A stretch of 64,000 nucleotides of DNA from Halalkalibacter suaedae. GTDB taxonomy: Bacteria; Bacillota; Bacilli; Bacillales; Bacillaceae_D. The notes beneath the pieces were generated by a model, which worked only from the letters and a program-made list of their open reading frames with translations, was not told where the DNA came from and did not search any database. The stretch is from NCBI RefSeq assembly GCF_017939705.1, contig NZ_JAGKSQ010000001.1, positions 62,001 to 126,000 of the forward strand. The letters run 5' to 3'. This document shows, piece by piece, positions 45,901-54,367 of the stretch (position 1 is the stretch's first letter; each line of letters starts with the position of its first letter). A program made the translations under genes and the position numbers.

Positions 45901-46580
45901 ACTTGATCTGTTGCCTCTTCATTTGAAAAGTGCAACTGCTCTTTTTGTACTTGACTTACTTTTTCAAAAATACTAGACATATTTTTGGGAGTATCAACAT
46001 AGTCAACCTTCCCTGTCTCAATTGCATGGACAGGCATCTCATCAAATTTAGCACTGGAAGCTTGCTGTGCAATGACAGTGCCACCAGATTCATAGACATT
46101 AACAATCCCTAATGAACCATCATTTCCTTTTCCTGACAAGACCACTGCAATGCTCTTCTCTCTTCTTTCCTTTGCAAGTGAGGTGAAGAAATGATCAATA
46201 GGATATGTCAGTGATTTTTGTTCCTTTAGTTCTTTAACCTTAAAATATTCTCCATCAAGTTCAATTAATGTTCTCGGCCTAGCTAAATATATTTGATTAG
46301 CGGAAAGCTTTGTTCCGTTTTCTATATGCTGTATTGAAAGCTTTGTTTTTTTGGCAAGCAGTTCATCCATATAGCTCTTAAATTTTGGTGATAAATGTTG
46401 AACCACAACATAAGCCATCCCAGAATCTGTTGAAACATGTTCAAATAAATGTTCTAATGCTTCAAGACTTCCGGCAGAGGCACCAATTCCAACAACATGA
46501 ATACGTTCATCTAGCTTTTGTACTTCTTGCTGGTCCTTTTCCAGTAAACTCAAATCACTCACCTGCCATTCTTCTTTCAA
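42966..46580 (-). CDS. CheB-CheR-PAS-histidine kinase fusion
   Basis: A 1204-residue signalling protein with no membrane segment. In order: CheB methylesterase (25-215; GASAGS serine 35, VVQHLSP, SGKGNDGSLG), CheR methyltransferase (220-490; WIAGCSTGEEAYS SAM site), a long coiled coil rich in ELxxSNEEYQSTNEEL repeats (670-745), PAS (750-860 and 880-985) and a HisKA/HATPase kinase (His in GIAHEIRNP near 1008; DEGKGI, GTGLGM). It could methylate/demethylate and phosphorylate partners. Start is uncertain: TTG 46580, GTG 46562 or TTG 46553 (the last has AGGTGAG upstream). Confidence 0.92.
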   Translation of the reverse strand: MKEEWQVSDLSLLEKDQQEVQKLDERIHVVGIGASAGSLEALEHLFEHVSTDSGMAYVVVQHLSPKFKSYMDELLAKKTKLSIQHIENGTKLSANQIYLARPRTLIELDGEYFKVKELKEQKSLTYPIDHFFTSLAKERREKSIAVVLSGKGNDGSLGIVNVYESGGTVIAQQASSAKFDEMPVHAIETGKVDYVDTPKNMSSIFEKVSQVQKEQLHFSNEEATDQVIEQICSFIQRKSGINFTSYKRATILRRIEKRIQVNQFPFYRLEDYKEYLIDHPEEIVSLQKDLLINVTEFFRDQAAFEVIATQVIPALINQKIEQREHDLRVWIAGCSTGEEAYSIAILIREYLDKVNEHFNVKIFATDLDRDAIATASTGSYGDQAIVGVSEERIMRFFDYDGATYHVKKEIRQMIIFAPHNIAKDSPFVNVDLVTCRNMLIYFQTDLQQKVLSMFHFALRKDGFMFLGPSETIGKLTDLFEPVHHKWKIFRYIDSTKRDYSNMLRVQKTTRTEKQVGAKSFVPYQEANPSQKPLTPIYETILDQFASASLVVNHENEIVLTGGNVQKYAKLPIGNVTFNVLKLVPVNLSIAIGTALKKVRIEEEDEVSFDHIQLSPDEESEYVSLTVKPLTIGNDKSASLCVILINEEKPDSTIQAITEVRQYDHDQNIHQHIVDLENELAYTKETLQTMIEELETSNEEYQSTNEELIAANEELQSSNEELQSVNEELVNVNVEHQNKIKELTDLNNDIDNLLISTTIATVFLDEHLNIKRFTPEVTKLINLIEVDIGRPLAHLSHNLVYNQLIQDAENVLSTHHKKEKTVQSQDGRWYRLRLHPYRTKENFIRGVVITFLDITEMKELNETMKIQSFALEQSPASIMIVDQNGIVDYVNETYEKNMGLSRLDLKGTSIFDIYRNEQTKISLDESWKATKQGQRWDGTSLYVTRSGEERWEDVTFMPILNESYQIQQFLRVAEDITDKRNAENLLRKSEMLSALGEMAAGIAHEIRNPLTALKGFLQLMQADSASNQQYLGIMSNEFNRIELIINELLVLARPHAVTFEAGSVTTILKDVIMLLETQAIMNNIQLIHSFELELPDIECCDKELKQVFINIVRNAIEAMPDGGNIYISAGLVNEKVELTFRDEGKGIPKDRLEKIGEPFYTTKEKGTGLGMMVSYRIVQSHQGVMKFDSELGEGTTVTIQLPIKQ

Positions 46581-46747
46581 CCAAAATAGAAAATTTCAGT
46601 AGATTTCATTTCTACAACTCGAATATTATACCATTAGTAATCTAAACGGAACAATAAGTAGCGAGGATTTATGTAGATTGTCTACATATTGTTTTCTTTC
46701 TCCCTATCACAATTCCCTTTCAGTTACAAAAAATCATTAATAAATAA

Positions 46748-46776
46748 TTGTATTTCATCACTACCAAGGCTATAAT
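46748..46776 (+). promoter_or_regulatory. Sigma-A promoter of the 46808 gene
   Basis: TTGTAT, exactly 17 bases, TATAAT. About 30 bases upstream of the start. Confidence 0.75.
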
Positions 46777-46807
46777 AAGAACATAAGTTCCCTTTTGGAG
46801 GTGGATG

Positions 46808-47173
46808 ATGTTGAAGCTAACATCCGAAGAACAGCGTATGATTCGTTTATTTATTTTGCTAACCATTTCAAGAAAAGCACTCGAAACTGACTGGATCCAA
46901 CTAGAAAAAGCTTCACTTCGCCTACAAGATCCATATTTAGAATTAACACGTGCGACACTTGATCGAATTAGCAAGGAAATGTCGGAAATCAAACAGTATA
47001 TGTTTCGCCATCAAATGAAAGTAGAAAAGCAGAAGAATGATGGGTTATTTACAGAGTATTTTTACCATTGTCGAGGTTATAGTGGAAGCATGCGTATCCT
47101 TAACACCCATTTAAAAAATCAAGTTCACGACTATATTACATCCTGTTTCACGACAATAAGCCGACCATCATGA
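46808..47173 (+). CDS. Hypothetical protein (121 residues)
   Basis: A helical soluble protein from ATG 46808 (46805 is too close to GGAGGTG; TTG 46811 is also possible). It has many Leu, Arg and Gln; the first half resembles a two-helix hairpin (SEEQRMIRLFILLTISRKAL, then DWIQLEKASLRLQD). No family recognised. Its TGA stop lies in the loop of the terminator. Confidence 0.7.
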   Translation: MLKLTSEEQRMIRLFILLTISRKALETDWIQLEKASLRLQDPYLELTRATLDRISKEMSEIKQYMFRHQMKVEKQKNDGLFTEYFYHCRGYSGSMRILNTHLKNQVHDYITSCFTTISRPS

Positions 47174-47187
47174 GGTCGACTTATTGT
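47153..47187. terminator. Terminator over the end of the 46808 gene
   Basis: 14-bp stem ACAATAAGCCGACC/GGTCGACTTATTGT with one mismatch and a 7-base loop. It serves both convergent genes; the plus-strand gene's stop is inside it. Confidence 0.85.
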
Positions 47188-47189
47188 GT

Positions 47190-48353
47190 CTATGACATTT
47201 TCTTAGCTTGACTTGCTTTTTTACTTCTGTAAATCATCTTTGTTAGTCGAGGGGCAAATTGAAAGAGAATAATGCCCGTTATCGCCGAGATTAAAATGAA
47301 GACACTACTAAATGCTCTAACAGTGCTCGTAGCAAGTGCAGCAAAAATAATTGAGAACTCTCCCCGCTGTGTTAACGAAAGCCCTGCTCTGAGAGCAACC
47401 TGCTTAGAAAGACCAAATAATCTTCCTCCATATATACCGACAATTAGTTTTGCAATAATTGACCAGATAAAGACTGCAACTAACAGACCAATCATTGGTA
47501 CCCCTTCATCAAACGAGATTGTCGTTCCAAAATAGACAAAAAATAATGGAAGTGTTAAATCACGAATCGGAATAATAAGACCTTCGAGCTGGTGAGTTCG
47601 ACGCACCTCGGCAATCATAATTCCTGCTAGAAAAGCACCAAGTACTTCTGATAAGTCAAGATATAGAGCGAATCCTCCATAGGCTAAAGCAAGTCCAATC
47701 ACAAAGACAATAAAAACATCCTTATTCATATGACGATCAAAGAAAATACCTAACTTGCCAAACAGAAAACGACCGATAAGAAGAGCACTGATCGTTAATC
47801 CAACTATTTTTCCAAGTAATAATAACATTGAACCAAATGTCAATTGATCTCCTGTTGTCACCCCTACTAGAATAGCCACTAGTACTGGTGCAACTAGATC
47901 TTCAAAGATTAATAATCCTAAAATGAATTCTGATTCGGGGTTTTCCATTCGCTTCGAGCTTTCCAGCAATTTAGCTGTAATCGAGGAGCTTGTTGCATAA
48001 ACAACTCCACCAACAATGAAGGAAGGAATCACATCAACACCCATCACTAAACAAATAGCCGTTGATACGCCAAAGTTTAGTAATACATCGATAGAACCAG
48101 CCGGAGTTACTCGTTTGGCGACATTCACTAAATCCTTAATCGGAAATTCCATACCAAGCATGAAAAACAAAAGAACAATACCAACTTCACTAGCAAAATG
48201 TAATAAGTGAGACTCAGACAACAATCCTGCTAGAACGATCCCTAACAATATATAAATAATCACTTCTGGAATTTTGTACTTTGCACCAAGAAAACCCGTT
48301 ACAAATAAAAGTAGTAGAACAAGGCCCGCTCCGAGTAATTCCGGAAATTCCAC
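47190..48353 (-). CDS. CPA2-family cation:proton antiporter (KhtU/AmhT-like)
   Basis: A 387-residue membrane protein with 11 to 12 hydrophobic segments and no C-terminal RCK domain. Signatures: LLFFMLGMEF, GGVVYATSSSITAKLL, LLIFEDLVAPV (the ED pair of the ion site) and GEFSII. Length and lack of RCK fit KhtU of B. subtilis and AmhT of alkaliphiles, K+ or NH4+ antiporters partnered by a TrkA-C subunit (KhtT/AmhM). That subunit is not found upstream. Start is GTG 48353 behind GGCGGTG; the ATG 7 codons earlier overlaps it. Confidence 0.88.
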   Translation of the reverse strand: MEFPELLGAGLVLLLLFVTGFLGAKYKIPEVIIYILLGIVLAGLLSESHLLHFASEVGIVLLFFMLGMEFPIKDLVNVAKRVTPAGSIDVLLNFGVSTAICLVMGVDVIPSFIVGGVVYATSSSITAKLLESSKRMENPESEFILGLLIFEDLVAPVLVAILVGVTTGDQLTFGSMLLLLGKIVGLTISALLIGRFLFGKLGIFFDRHMNKDVFIVFVIGLALAYGGFALYLDLSEVLGAFLAGIMIAEVRRTHQLEGLIIPIRDLTLPLFFVYFGTTISFDEGVPMIGLLVAVFIWSIIAKLIVGIYGGRLFGLSKQVALRAGLSLTQRGEFSIIFAALATSTVRAFSSVFILISAITGIILFQFAPRLTKMIYRSKKASQAKKMS

Positions 48354-48440
48354 TATGATTACACCGCCTCTCATTTAACAGAGCCGTTTGAACCCTATAA
48401 TCTCTACTTTTTTCCAGTTATCATCGTCGTGCCCCGCTAT

Positions 48441-48548
48441 CTAATCTTGAACTGCTTCGAGACTATCAAATAGCTTCCTGCCAACAATAGAACTCCAGAA
48501 TTCTCGCATCTCGCCTTCCTCTAGCATTTCAACTGTTACTGGGTACAC
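48441..48548 (-). CDS. Possible small ORF or gene remnant (35 residues)
   Basis: Reads GTG-start YPVTVEMLEEGEMREFWSSI and ends GRKLFDSLEAVQD. Composition (acidic helix, aromatic residues, few rare codons) looks like real protein. No convincing ribosome site; in-frame stops lie just upstream. It sits between the antiporter gene and the che terminator, where KhtT/AmhM would be expected, but it does not resemble a TrkA-C domain. The rest of the 48354-48658 gap is empty. Confidence 0.3.
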   Translation of the reverse strand: MYPVTVEMLEEGEMREFWSSIVGRKLFDSLEAVQD

Positions 48549-48658
48549 TTCTTAAATCTATACCCATTTCATGACAATTTAACTCTTATATAGTTTGATT
48601 TTGTTAATAAAGATCGGTTGTTCATTCTTCTATATGTCTTTTAAGTTGGACAAAAAAA

Positions 48659-48689
48659 GGCATCCTGTCAAATAATTGACAAGGATACC
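48659..48689 (-). terminator. Terminator of the cheA-cheW-cheY unit
   Basis: Stem GGTATCCTTGTCAA pairs with TTGACAGGATGCC with one bulge; seven T follow on the minus strand. Confidence 0.9.
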
Positions 48690-48721
48690 TCATTGATGTT
48701 ATTCAAAGTTAAGTTAAAACA

Positions 48722-49081
48722 TTAACCTAATACTTTTTTAATTGCTTCTAGTACACGATCAGCTTGGAAAGGTTTTACGATAAAGTCCTTTGCACCTGAC
48801 TGGATTGCATCAATAACCATTGATTGTTGTCCCATCGCTGAGCACATAATAACCTTAGCTCCACTGTCAATCTTTCTAATTTCCTTTAATGCTTGGATTC
48901 CATCCATTTCAGGCATAGTAATATCCATTGTTACTAGATCTGGACTTACTTCCTTAAACTTTTCGATTGCTTCTGCACCGTTAGCAGCTTCACCAGCAAT
49001 TTCAAACCCATTTTTTGATAGTATATCTTTAATCATCATTCGCATAAATGCCGCGTCGTCAACAATTAGAACAGATGCCAT
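48722..49081 (-). CDS. cheY: Chemotaxis response regulator CheY
   Basis: A 119-residue single receiver domain, almost identical in pattern to B. subtilis CheY: VLIVDDAAFMRMMIKDIL, phospho-acceptor Asp in MDITMPEMDG and lysine in VKPFQADR. When phosphorylated by CheA it binds the flagellar switch. Start ATG 49081 behind AATGAGGTG. Last gene of the cluster. Confidence 0.96.
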   Translation of the reverse strand: MASVLIVDDAAFMRMMIKDILSKNGFEIAGEAANGAEAIEKFKEVSPDLVTMDITMPEMDGIQALKEIRKIDSGAKVIMCSAMGQQSMVIDAIQSGAKDFIVKPFQADRVLEAIKKVLG

Positions 49082-49106
49082 ATCAATCACCTCATTATTC
49101 TATAAA

Positions 49107-49559
49107 TTAAATTTCAGATACCTGAATGACTTTTTCTAAATTTAATAAAGTAAAAAGTCTTTTTTCCAATTTTACTACTCCACGTAAATAATCCGTTTCT
49201 ACTCCACCAACCACTTCTGGACTTGGTTCAATTTTCTCGACCGGAACATCAATTACATCGTTTGCCCCATCGACAATGAATCCCATTTCAAGGCCATCTT
49301 TTGAAACAACGAGTATACGAGTTGAATCGTCATACTCTTTCTCTTCTAAACCAAAACGTGTACGAAGGTTCAAAATAGGTGTAATAACCCCGCGTAAGTT
49401 CATAACTCCAGTAACGAAAGGAAATGTACGTGGAATTCTAGTCACCGGCTGCATTCTCTCAATTGATTGGATATAATCTACTTCAATTGCATACTCTTCA
49501 TTTTCCAATTGAAAAACAATTAATTTCAGATCTGATTTAACAGCTGCTTCATTTGACAA
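49107..49559 (-). CDS. cheW: Chemotaxis coupling protein CheW
   Basis: A 150-residue CheW domain: LIVFQLENEEYAIEVDYIQSIE, ITRIPR-like VTRIPRTFPF, VMNLRGVITPILNLR and GFIVDGANDVI. It links receptors to CheA. Start is TTG 49559 behind GGGAGG. Between cheA and cheY, 26 bases from each. Confidence 0.95.
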   Translation of the reverse strand: MSNEAAVKSDLKLIVFQLENEEYAIEVDYIQSIERMQPVTRIPRTFPFVTGVMNLRGVITPILNLRTRFGLEEKEYDDSTRILVVSKDGLEMGFIVDGANDVIDVPVEKIEPSPEVVGGVETDYLRGVVKLEKRLFTLLNLEKVIQVSEI

Positions 49560-49585
49560 TGTAAGAGGCCTCCCTTCTAAATGAA

Positions 49586-51637
49586 TTACTTAATGAGTGC
49601 ATTTGTATCAACAATAAGAGCAACTTGACCATTACCGAGGATAGTCGCTCCAGAAATAGCGAAAATATCCTTCAAATAGTTTCCAAGTGACTTAAGAACA
49701 ATATCATGCTGTCCAATTAAGGAATCAACCACTAATCCAGCAACCTTGTCTCCCTTATGCACAATAACAAGTGAGAAAAGCTCTTCATCAATAACATCAC
49801 CAGGTACTTGGAATACTTCTTTTAAATAAACAAGAGGTACAACCTTCCCTCTAAAATCAATGACTTTTTGTCCGTGAGCACTGTAAATATCACTCTTGCT
49901 AATAATTGCGGTCTCAACAATTGACGATAATGGAATCGCGTATTTTTCATCTCTCACTTCAACAAGCATGACATCAATAATTGACAATGTTAAAGGTAAC
50001 TGAATTGAGAAAACCGATCCTTTTCCTAAGACAGAGTTAACTGTAACGACGCCACCTAAAGATTCAAATGTATTTCTGACAACGTCTAAACCAACACCTC
50101 TACCAGAAACATCAGTGATCTTCTCAGCTGTACTAAATCCAGATGAGAATAGTAATCCAAATACTTGCTGATCTGTCATCTTCTCGGCATCTTCCTCAGT
50201 TACAACACCATTTGACAATGCTTTATTCAGTACTTTCTCACGGTCAATTCCAGCACCATCATCTTCAATTTCAATGAAAACATTATTACCAGAATGGTAT
50301 GCTTTTAGAACAACAGTACCTTCCTCTGGCTTACCATTTGCCACACGAACAGCAGGTGTTTCAATGCCGTGATCAATTGAATTACGCAGAAGATGCACAA
50401 GTGGATCACCGATCTCATCGATAATCGTACGATCAAGCTCCGTTTCAGCACCAATAATTTGTAAATTCACTTGCTTCTTTAGATCTTTGGAAAGACTACG
50501 AACCATTCGAGGGAAGCGATTGAATACCTGCTCAACAGGCATCATTCTCATATTTAAAATAATTTCCTGTAAATCTCCTGAAATTCTAGACATACGTTCA
50601 ACTGTTTCATTTAGCTCATTATTACGAAGCTCACTAGCAATCTGTTCAAGACGTCCTCTGTCAATAACAAGCTCTTCAAATAAATTCATTAACACATCTA
50701 GTCTTTCAATGTTTACACGAATTGTTTTATTACCTTCTGCCTTTTTCGCGGGAGTATTTCCTTCTTCTTGTTTTTTAGAGGCAACTGGTTGCTTTGAATT
50801 TGAAGTTGCGATATTGGCTTCTTCAGATGAAGAATTGTTCTCCTCATTCTGTTCCTTTGATGGTGCTGAAATATTCATTAAATCCAGTTTCTTTACATCA
50901 ACATTTGTAACCTCAGACACTTTAAGGATTCGCTGCTGGATTTCTTCGCCGCTAGTCTTTGAAACAATTGTAATTAAAAAGCTTTGATCAAACTTTTCTT
51001 CTTCAAGTTCTTCTGCAGGAGGAGTTGATTTAATCACTTCACCAACTTGTTCAACAACATCGAAGACCATGAACACACGAGCAGCTTTTAACATTGCACG
51101 TTCGTCTAATGTCACTTCAATCTGAAATGCTTCAAAACCTTGTTCAGCCGATTGGTCAAGTATCGTCCGTTCATATTCATCATAACTCTCGTTAGAAAGA
51201 ACCTGAACTGGAGGAGCAGACTCACTACTCTCGGTAATTTGATCTGTTGTAACAGGAGATTCGCCTTTTTCAATCTGTTCTAATTGTTTAACAACAGTTG
51301 AAACATCTCGTTTCCCGTCTCCACCCTCAGCTATATGATTTACCATTGCTTCTAGATCATCTACGGCAGAGAATACAACATCCAATACAGTTGATGTTGC
51401 TTCTAGCTTTGAATTACGAATTAAATCAAGTACATTTTCCATATTATGAGTTAAATGAGCAAGATCCTCAAATCCCATTGTTGCAGCCATGCCTTTTAAC
51501 GTATGAGCAGAACGGAAAATTTCTCCAACAATAGACAAGTCTCCAGGGGCTTGCTCCAATTTTAGTAAATTGTCGTTAACGGCTTGTAGATGCTCTTGAC
51601 TTTCGTCCAAAAAGACATCTAAATACTCTGAATTAAC
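49586..51637 (-). CDS. cheA: Chemotaxis histidine kinase CheA
   Basis: A 683-residue kinase. HPt domain with phospho-accepting His in FRSAHTLKGMAATMGF, a P2-like region (about 170-260), an acidic/Gln-rich linker, the dimerisation domain, a HATPase with HLLRNSIDHGIE, DDGAGID and DVSGRGVGLDVV, and a C-terminal CheW-like domain. Start is TTG 51637 behind GAGGTGAT. In B. subtilis cheA lies in the large fla/che operon; here cheA-cheW-cheY form a separate unit. Confidence 0.96.
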   Translation of the reverse strand, partial: VNSEYLDVFLDESQEHLQAVNDNLLKLEQAPGDLSIVGEIFRSAHTLKGMAATMGFEDLAHLTHNMENVLDLIRNSKLEATSTVLDVVFSAVDDLEAMVNHIAEGGDGKRDVSTVVKQLEQIEKGESPVTTDQITESSESAPPVQVLSNESYDEYERTILDQSAEQGFEAFQIEVTLDERAMLKAARVFMVFDVVEQVGEVIKSTPPAEELEEEKFDQSFLITIVSKTSGEEIQQRILKVSEVTNVDVKKLDLMNISAPSKEQNEENNSSSEEANIATSNSKQPVASKKQEEGNTPAKKAEGNKTIRVNIERLDVLMNLFEELVIDRGRLEQIASELRNNELNETVERMSRISGDLQEIILNMRMMPVEQVFNRFPRMVRSLSKDLKKQVNLQIIGAETELDRTIIDEIGDPLVHLLRNSIDHGIETPAVRVANGKPEEGTVVLKAYHSGNNVFIEIEDDGAGIDREKVLNKALSNGVVTEEDAEKMTDQQVFGLLFSSGFSTAEKITDVSGRGVGLDVVRNTFESLGGVVTVNSVLGKGSVFSIQLPLTLSIIDVMLVEVRDEKYAIPLSSIVETAIISKSDIYSAHGQKVIDFRGKVVPLVYLKEVFQVPGDVIDEELFSLVIVHKGDKVAGLVVDSLIGQHDIVLKSLGNYLKDIFAISGATILGNGQVALIVDTNALIK

Positions 51638-51713
51638 CAAGATTATCACCTCGATGTATGAAATAACCGCTGAGTTTACTTAATTTGCAAACGACAAACG
51701 GAGCTTTTTTTTC

Positions 51714-51722
51714 ATAATAGCA
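51714..51722 (-). promoter_or_regulatory. Extended -10 promoter of cheA
   Basis: Minus strand TGCTATTAT about 75 bases before cheA, behind a TTTTTT-type weak -35. No sigma-D promoter (TAAA-GCCGATAT) is visible. Confidence 0.4.
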
Positions 51723-51771
51723 CATTTTTCGTCAAAAAATGCAGATTCTTAGTAGTAATTCTGAAATAGTT

Positions 51772-53469
51772 TTATTGAATATTAATTTGTTTAAGGAATT
51801 GCTCATATTCTGTACTTATTAATGGTTTAGAATAAAGAAAGCCTTGTACCTTATCACAGCCTTGATTTTCAAGGTAGGTACGCTGTTCGTCAGTCTCTAC
51901 ACCTTCAGCAATAACGGTTAGATCCATAACATGAGCAAGCCTAATGATGAGGGAAATAATTCCTTCACTATTTTGCCTATTTCCAATATTTTTCACAAAA
52001 GATTGGTCAATTTTGAGCTCATGAACAGGAAATTGACTTATGTATTGAAGAGAACTATAACCAGTGCCAAAGTCATCTAGGCTAATTTTAACTCCTATGG
52101 AAATCAGTTGTTTAAGAACTTCAAGAGTACGCGTAACATTAATAGAAACACTTTCAGTTACCTCTATTTTCAATAAAGAAGGATGAAGCTGTGTTTCTTC
52201 AAGAATTGAAGAAATGACTTCTACAATATTATGTTGCAGAAATTGACGTAACGATAAATTAACAGAAATTGGGGTTGTCGGCAGACCTTTTTCGATCCAC
52301 TGCTTTTTTTGAATACAAGCTTCACGCAAGACCCATTCCCCAATATCAACAATTAAGCCTGTTTCTTCTGCAATCATAATGAATTTGTCCGGTGGAATCG
52401 TGCCATTGTCTGGATGATGCCATCTGACAAGTACCTCTTCCCCGCAAATTTGATTTGTTATTAGCGATAACTGTGGTTGAAAAGCAAGAGAAAATTCACC
52501 ATTTTTAATTGCTCGACGCAAATCATTTTCAACTTGGAAATGCTCATGAAAATAATGAATCATATTACTTTTGTAATATTCAACCGCATTGCTCCCTCTA
52601 CCCTTGGCTCTATCTAATGCTAGGTTAGCCGTTTTGACGAGGGTTTCTGCATTATTCGCATGTGATGGAAAAAGGGAGATACCAATACAACCAGTAATCA
52701 TAAATTCATAACCATCAATTAGAAAAGGGGATTTAATTTTGGAGAGGCATTTCTCAGCCATTGAGCTCACCTGGCTGTCGCTAGACACATTCGTCATTCC
52801 AACTATGAATTCATTGCCTCCAACTCTAGCAACAAGATCGTGTCCATTTATTAAAGAGACTAGACGTCTGCTAATCTCTTTTAGAGTTTGATCACCAACC
52901 GTACGACCGAGCGAATCATTGGCTTGCTTGAACCGATCTAAGTCAATAAATAATATGGCGCCTCTTTCATCGTTCTCTTTTGACAATAGGATCATTCGCT
53001 CTAACCACCGCATGAAAAAACGGCGATTAGGTAATCCTGTTAATTCATCTATATCTGACATGTTAATGAGATTTGTCTGACTATTCGCGGCCAGCTCTCG
53101 AACGATACCCATCACTCCATTAGCCTTTTGGTCCACTTCAATTGGAGCAAGCGTAAATTGGACGATCAGCTTACTATGCTGTAGCTGCGACTTAATCTCG
53201 ACTTCAAACGTGAGAGAATGACCTTTTAATGCTTCTGCCATATACCACTTAACTCGATCATGGTCCTTAGGATAAAAAAGCTCTAGAAGCTCCATTTCTC
53301 GTAATTGTTCTTCAGAGTATCCAGTTATTTTTACTGCCGAAGGGTTGACTCGCAGGCATTGACCAGACCCCTCGAAAACAAAAATAGCATCGGAATGATA
53401 ACGAAAGAGTGAACGATATTCTTGTTCACTCTTTCGAAGTTTATTTTTTTCAATTTCTGATTGATCCAT
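51772..53469 (-). CDS. PAS-GGDEF-EAL protein, GGDEF motif degenerate
   Basis: A 565-residue protein with no membrane segment. PAS domain (about 15-130), GGDEF (150-300) with GGNEF in place of GG(D/E)EF, and EAL (320-560) with EVLVRW, VNLSLRQF, EVTESV, DDFGTGYSS, KIDQSF, AEGVE and VQGFLYSKP. The EAL is predicted active and the cyclase inactive, so it most likely degrades c-di-GMP under control of its PAS (and possibly GTP-binding) parts. Start ATG 53469; a GTG at 53481 has the ribosome site abutting it. Confidence 0.92.
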   Translation of the reverse strand: MDQSEIEKNKLRKSEQEYRSLFRYHSDAIFVFEGSGQCLRVNPSAVKITGYSEEQLREMELLELFYPKDHDRVKWYMAEALKGHSLTFEVEIKSQLQHSKLIVQFTLAPIEVDQKANGVMGIVRELAANSQTNLINMSDIDELTGLPNRRFFMRWLERMILLSKENDERGAILFIDLDRFKQANDSLGRTVGDQTLKEISRRLVSLINGHDLVARVGGNEFIVGMTNVSSDSQVSSMAEKCLSKIKSPFLIDGYEFMITGCIGISLFPSHANNAETLVKTANLALDRAKGRGSNAVEYYKSNMIHYFHEHFQVENDLRRAIKNGEFSLAFQPQLSLITNQICGEEVLVRWHHPDNGTIPPDKFIMIAEETGLIVDIGEWVLREACIQKKQWIEKGLPTTPISVNLSLRQFLQHNIVEVISSILEETQLHPSLLKIEVTESVSINVTRTLEVLKQLISIGVKISLDDFGTGYSSLQYISQFPVHELKIDQSFVKNIGNRQNSEGIISLIIRLAHVMDLTVIAEGVETDEQRTYLENQGCDKVQGFLYSKPLISTEYEQFLKQINIQ

Positions 53470-53548
53470 TGCTTCCTTCACATCCTTAGTTCATCATTCC
53501 TAATCACTAGTCAAAACTTGAAACAAAGATGCGTTTAAGCGTTATATG

Positions 53549-54367
53549 TTAGTTGATAAACATAGCAGTAACAGAAGGAATGACTTCTAGATTTTTATGC
53601 TCCACCGTAAAGGAATGAGGAGTAATATACTTCGCTTGCATTCCTAGTAAAAGGGCTGGAGCAATTTCATTTATAAAATTATCACCAACTGATAGAGCTT
53701 GTTCTGGTTTAATTTCATACAGTTTAAGTAGTTCTTCAAAAATCGGTGTCGTTCGAGAAGGTTTTTTAGCCGATGTAATAATATGATCAAATACACCGTC
53801 TAATGCTAATTCCTTTAAAAGACGACCAACATCCTCACTATCGCTATTGGTCATTAGCACAATGTTTTTCTCTTTCTTTAATTCAATTAAGTTCTCTCGT
53901 AATCCTTCTAGTTTCTCTAATGTAAATTGATCTGTTACCATATATTCCTTTGTAGCCAAGTAGCTTGGATAACAATCCTCTACACCAAAATGCTTGGCCG
54001 TTACAAACGGAAGCCACCATCCATCTCCAATTGCAATCATCTCTTCAAAATCAAATTGAAGCACATCTGAATAATATTCTGCTACTTCGTCTTGTGAGAG
54101 CAAGTTCCCATCCCAGTCACTTGCAGCTGAAACCATTATAGTCATTGGATCAATTGTTAAAACTAAATCTCTTTTTGAATCATAAGCCTTCCCGATTGTA
54201 ACCGGGTGATTTCCCGTTTTCATACGTTCATAGTCACTAGTGAACTTTTCCTTCAGACTAGAGTCGACATGCTGTTTAAGTTGCTCAGCATAGTAGTCAA
54301 AATGATCTGTTCCTTCATATAATGTTCCATCTAAATCAAAAATAACAAGCTCTATCTCATTGCTCAT
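53549..54367 (-). CDS. HAD-family hydrolase (272 residues)
   Basis: HAD phosphatase with motif I IFDLDGTLYEG, motif II TNSD, a lysine in KKPSRTTPIFEE and motif IV SVGDNFINEIAPAL. A large helical cap lies between 20 and 160 (VSAASDWDGNLLS, MIAIGDGWWLP). No substrate can be given. ATG 54367 behind GGAAGGAG. Single gene. Confidence 0.88.
   Translation of the reverse strand: MSNEIELVIFDLDGTLYEGTDHFDYYAEQLKQHVDSSLKEKFTSDYERMKTGNHPVTIGKAYDSKRDLVLTIDPMTIMVSAASDWDGNLLSQDEVAEYYSDVLQFDFEEMIAIGDGWWLPFVTAKHFGVEDCYPSYLATKEYMVTDQFTLEKLEGLRENLIELKKEKNIVLMTNSDSEDVGRLLKELALDGVFDHIITSAKKPSRTTPIFEELLKLYEIKPEQALSVGDNFINEIAPALLLGMQAKYITPHSFTVEHKNLEVIPSVTAMFIN

Noticed and set aside
50487-50987. 166-codon plus-strand frame opposite cheA
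   Set aside because: Low-complexity antisense of the acidic CheA linker (serine-rich), no ribosome site.
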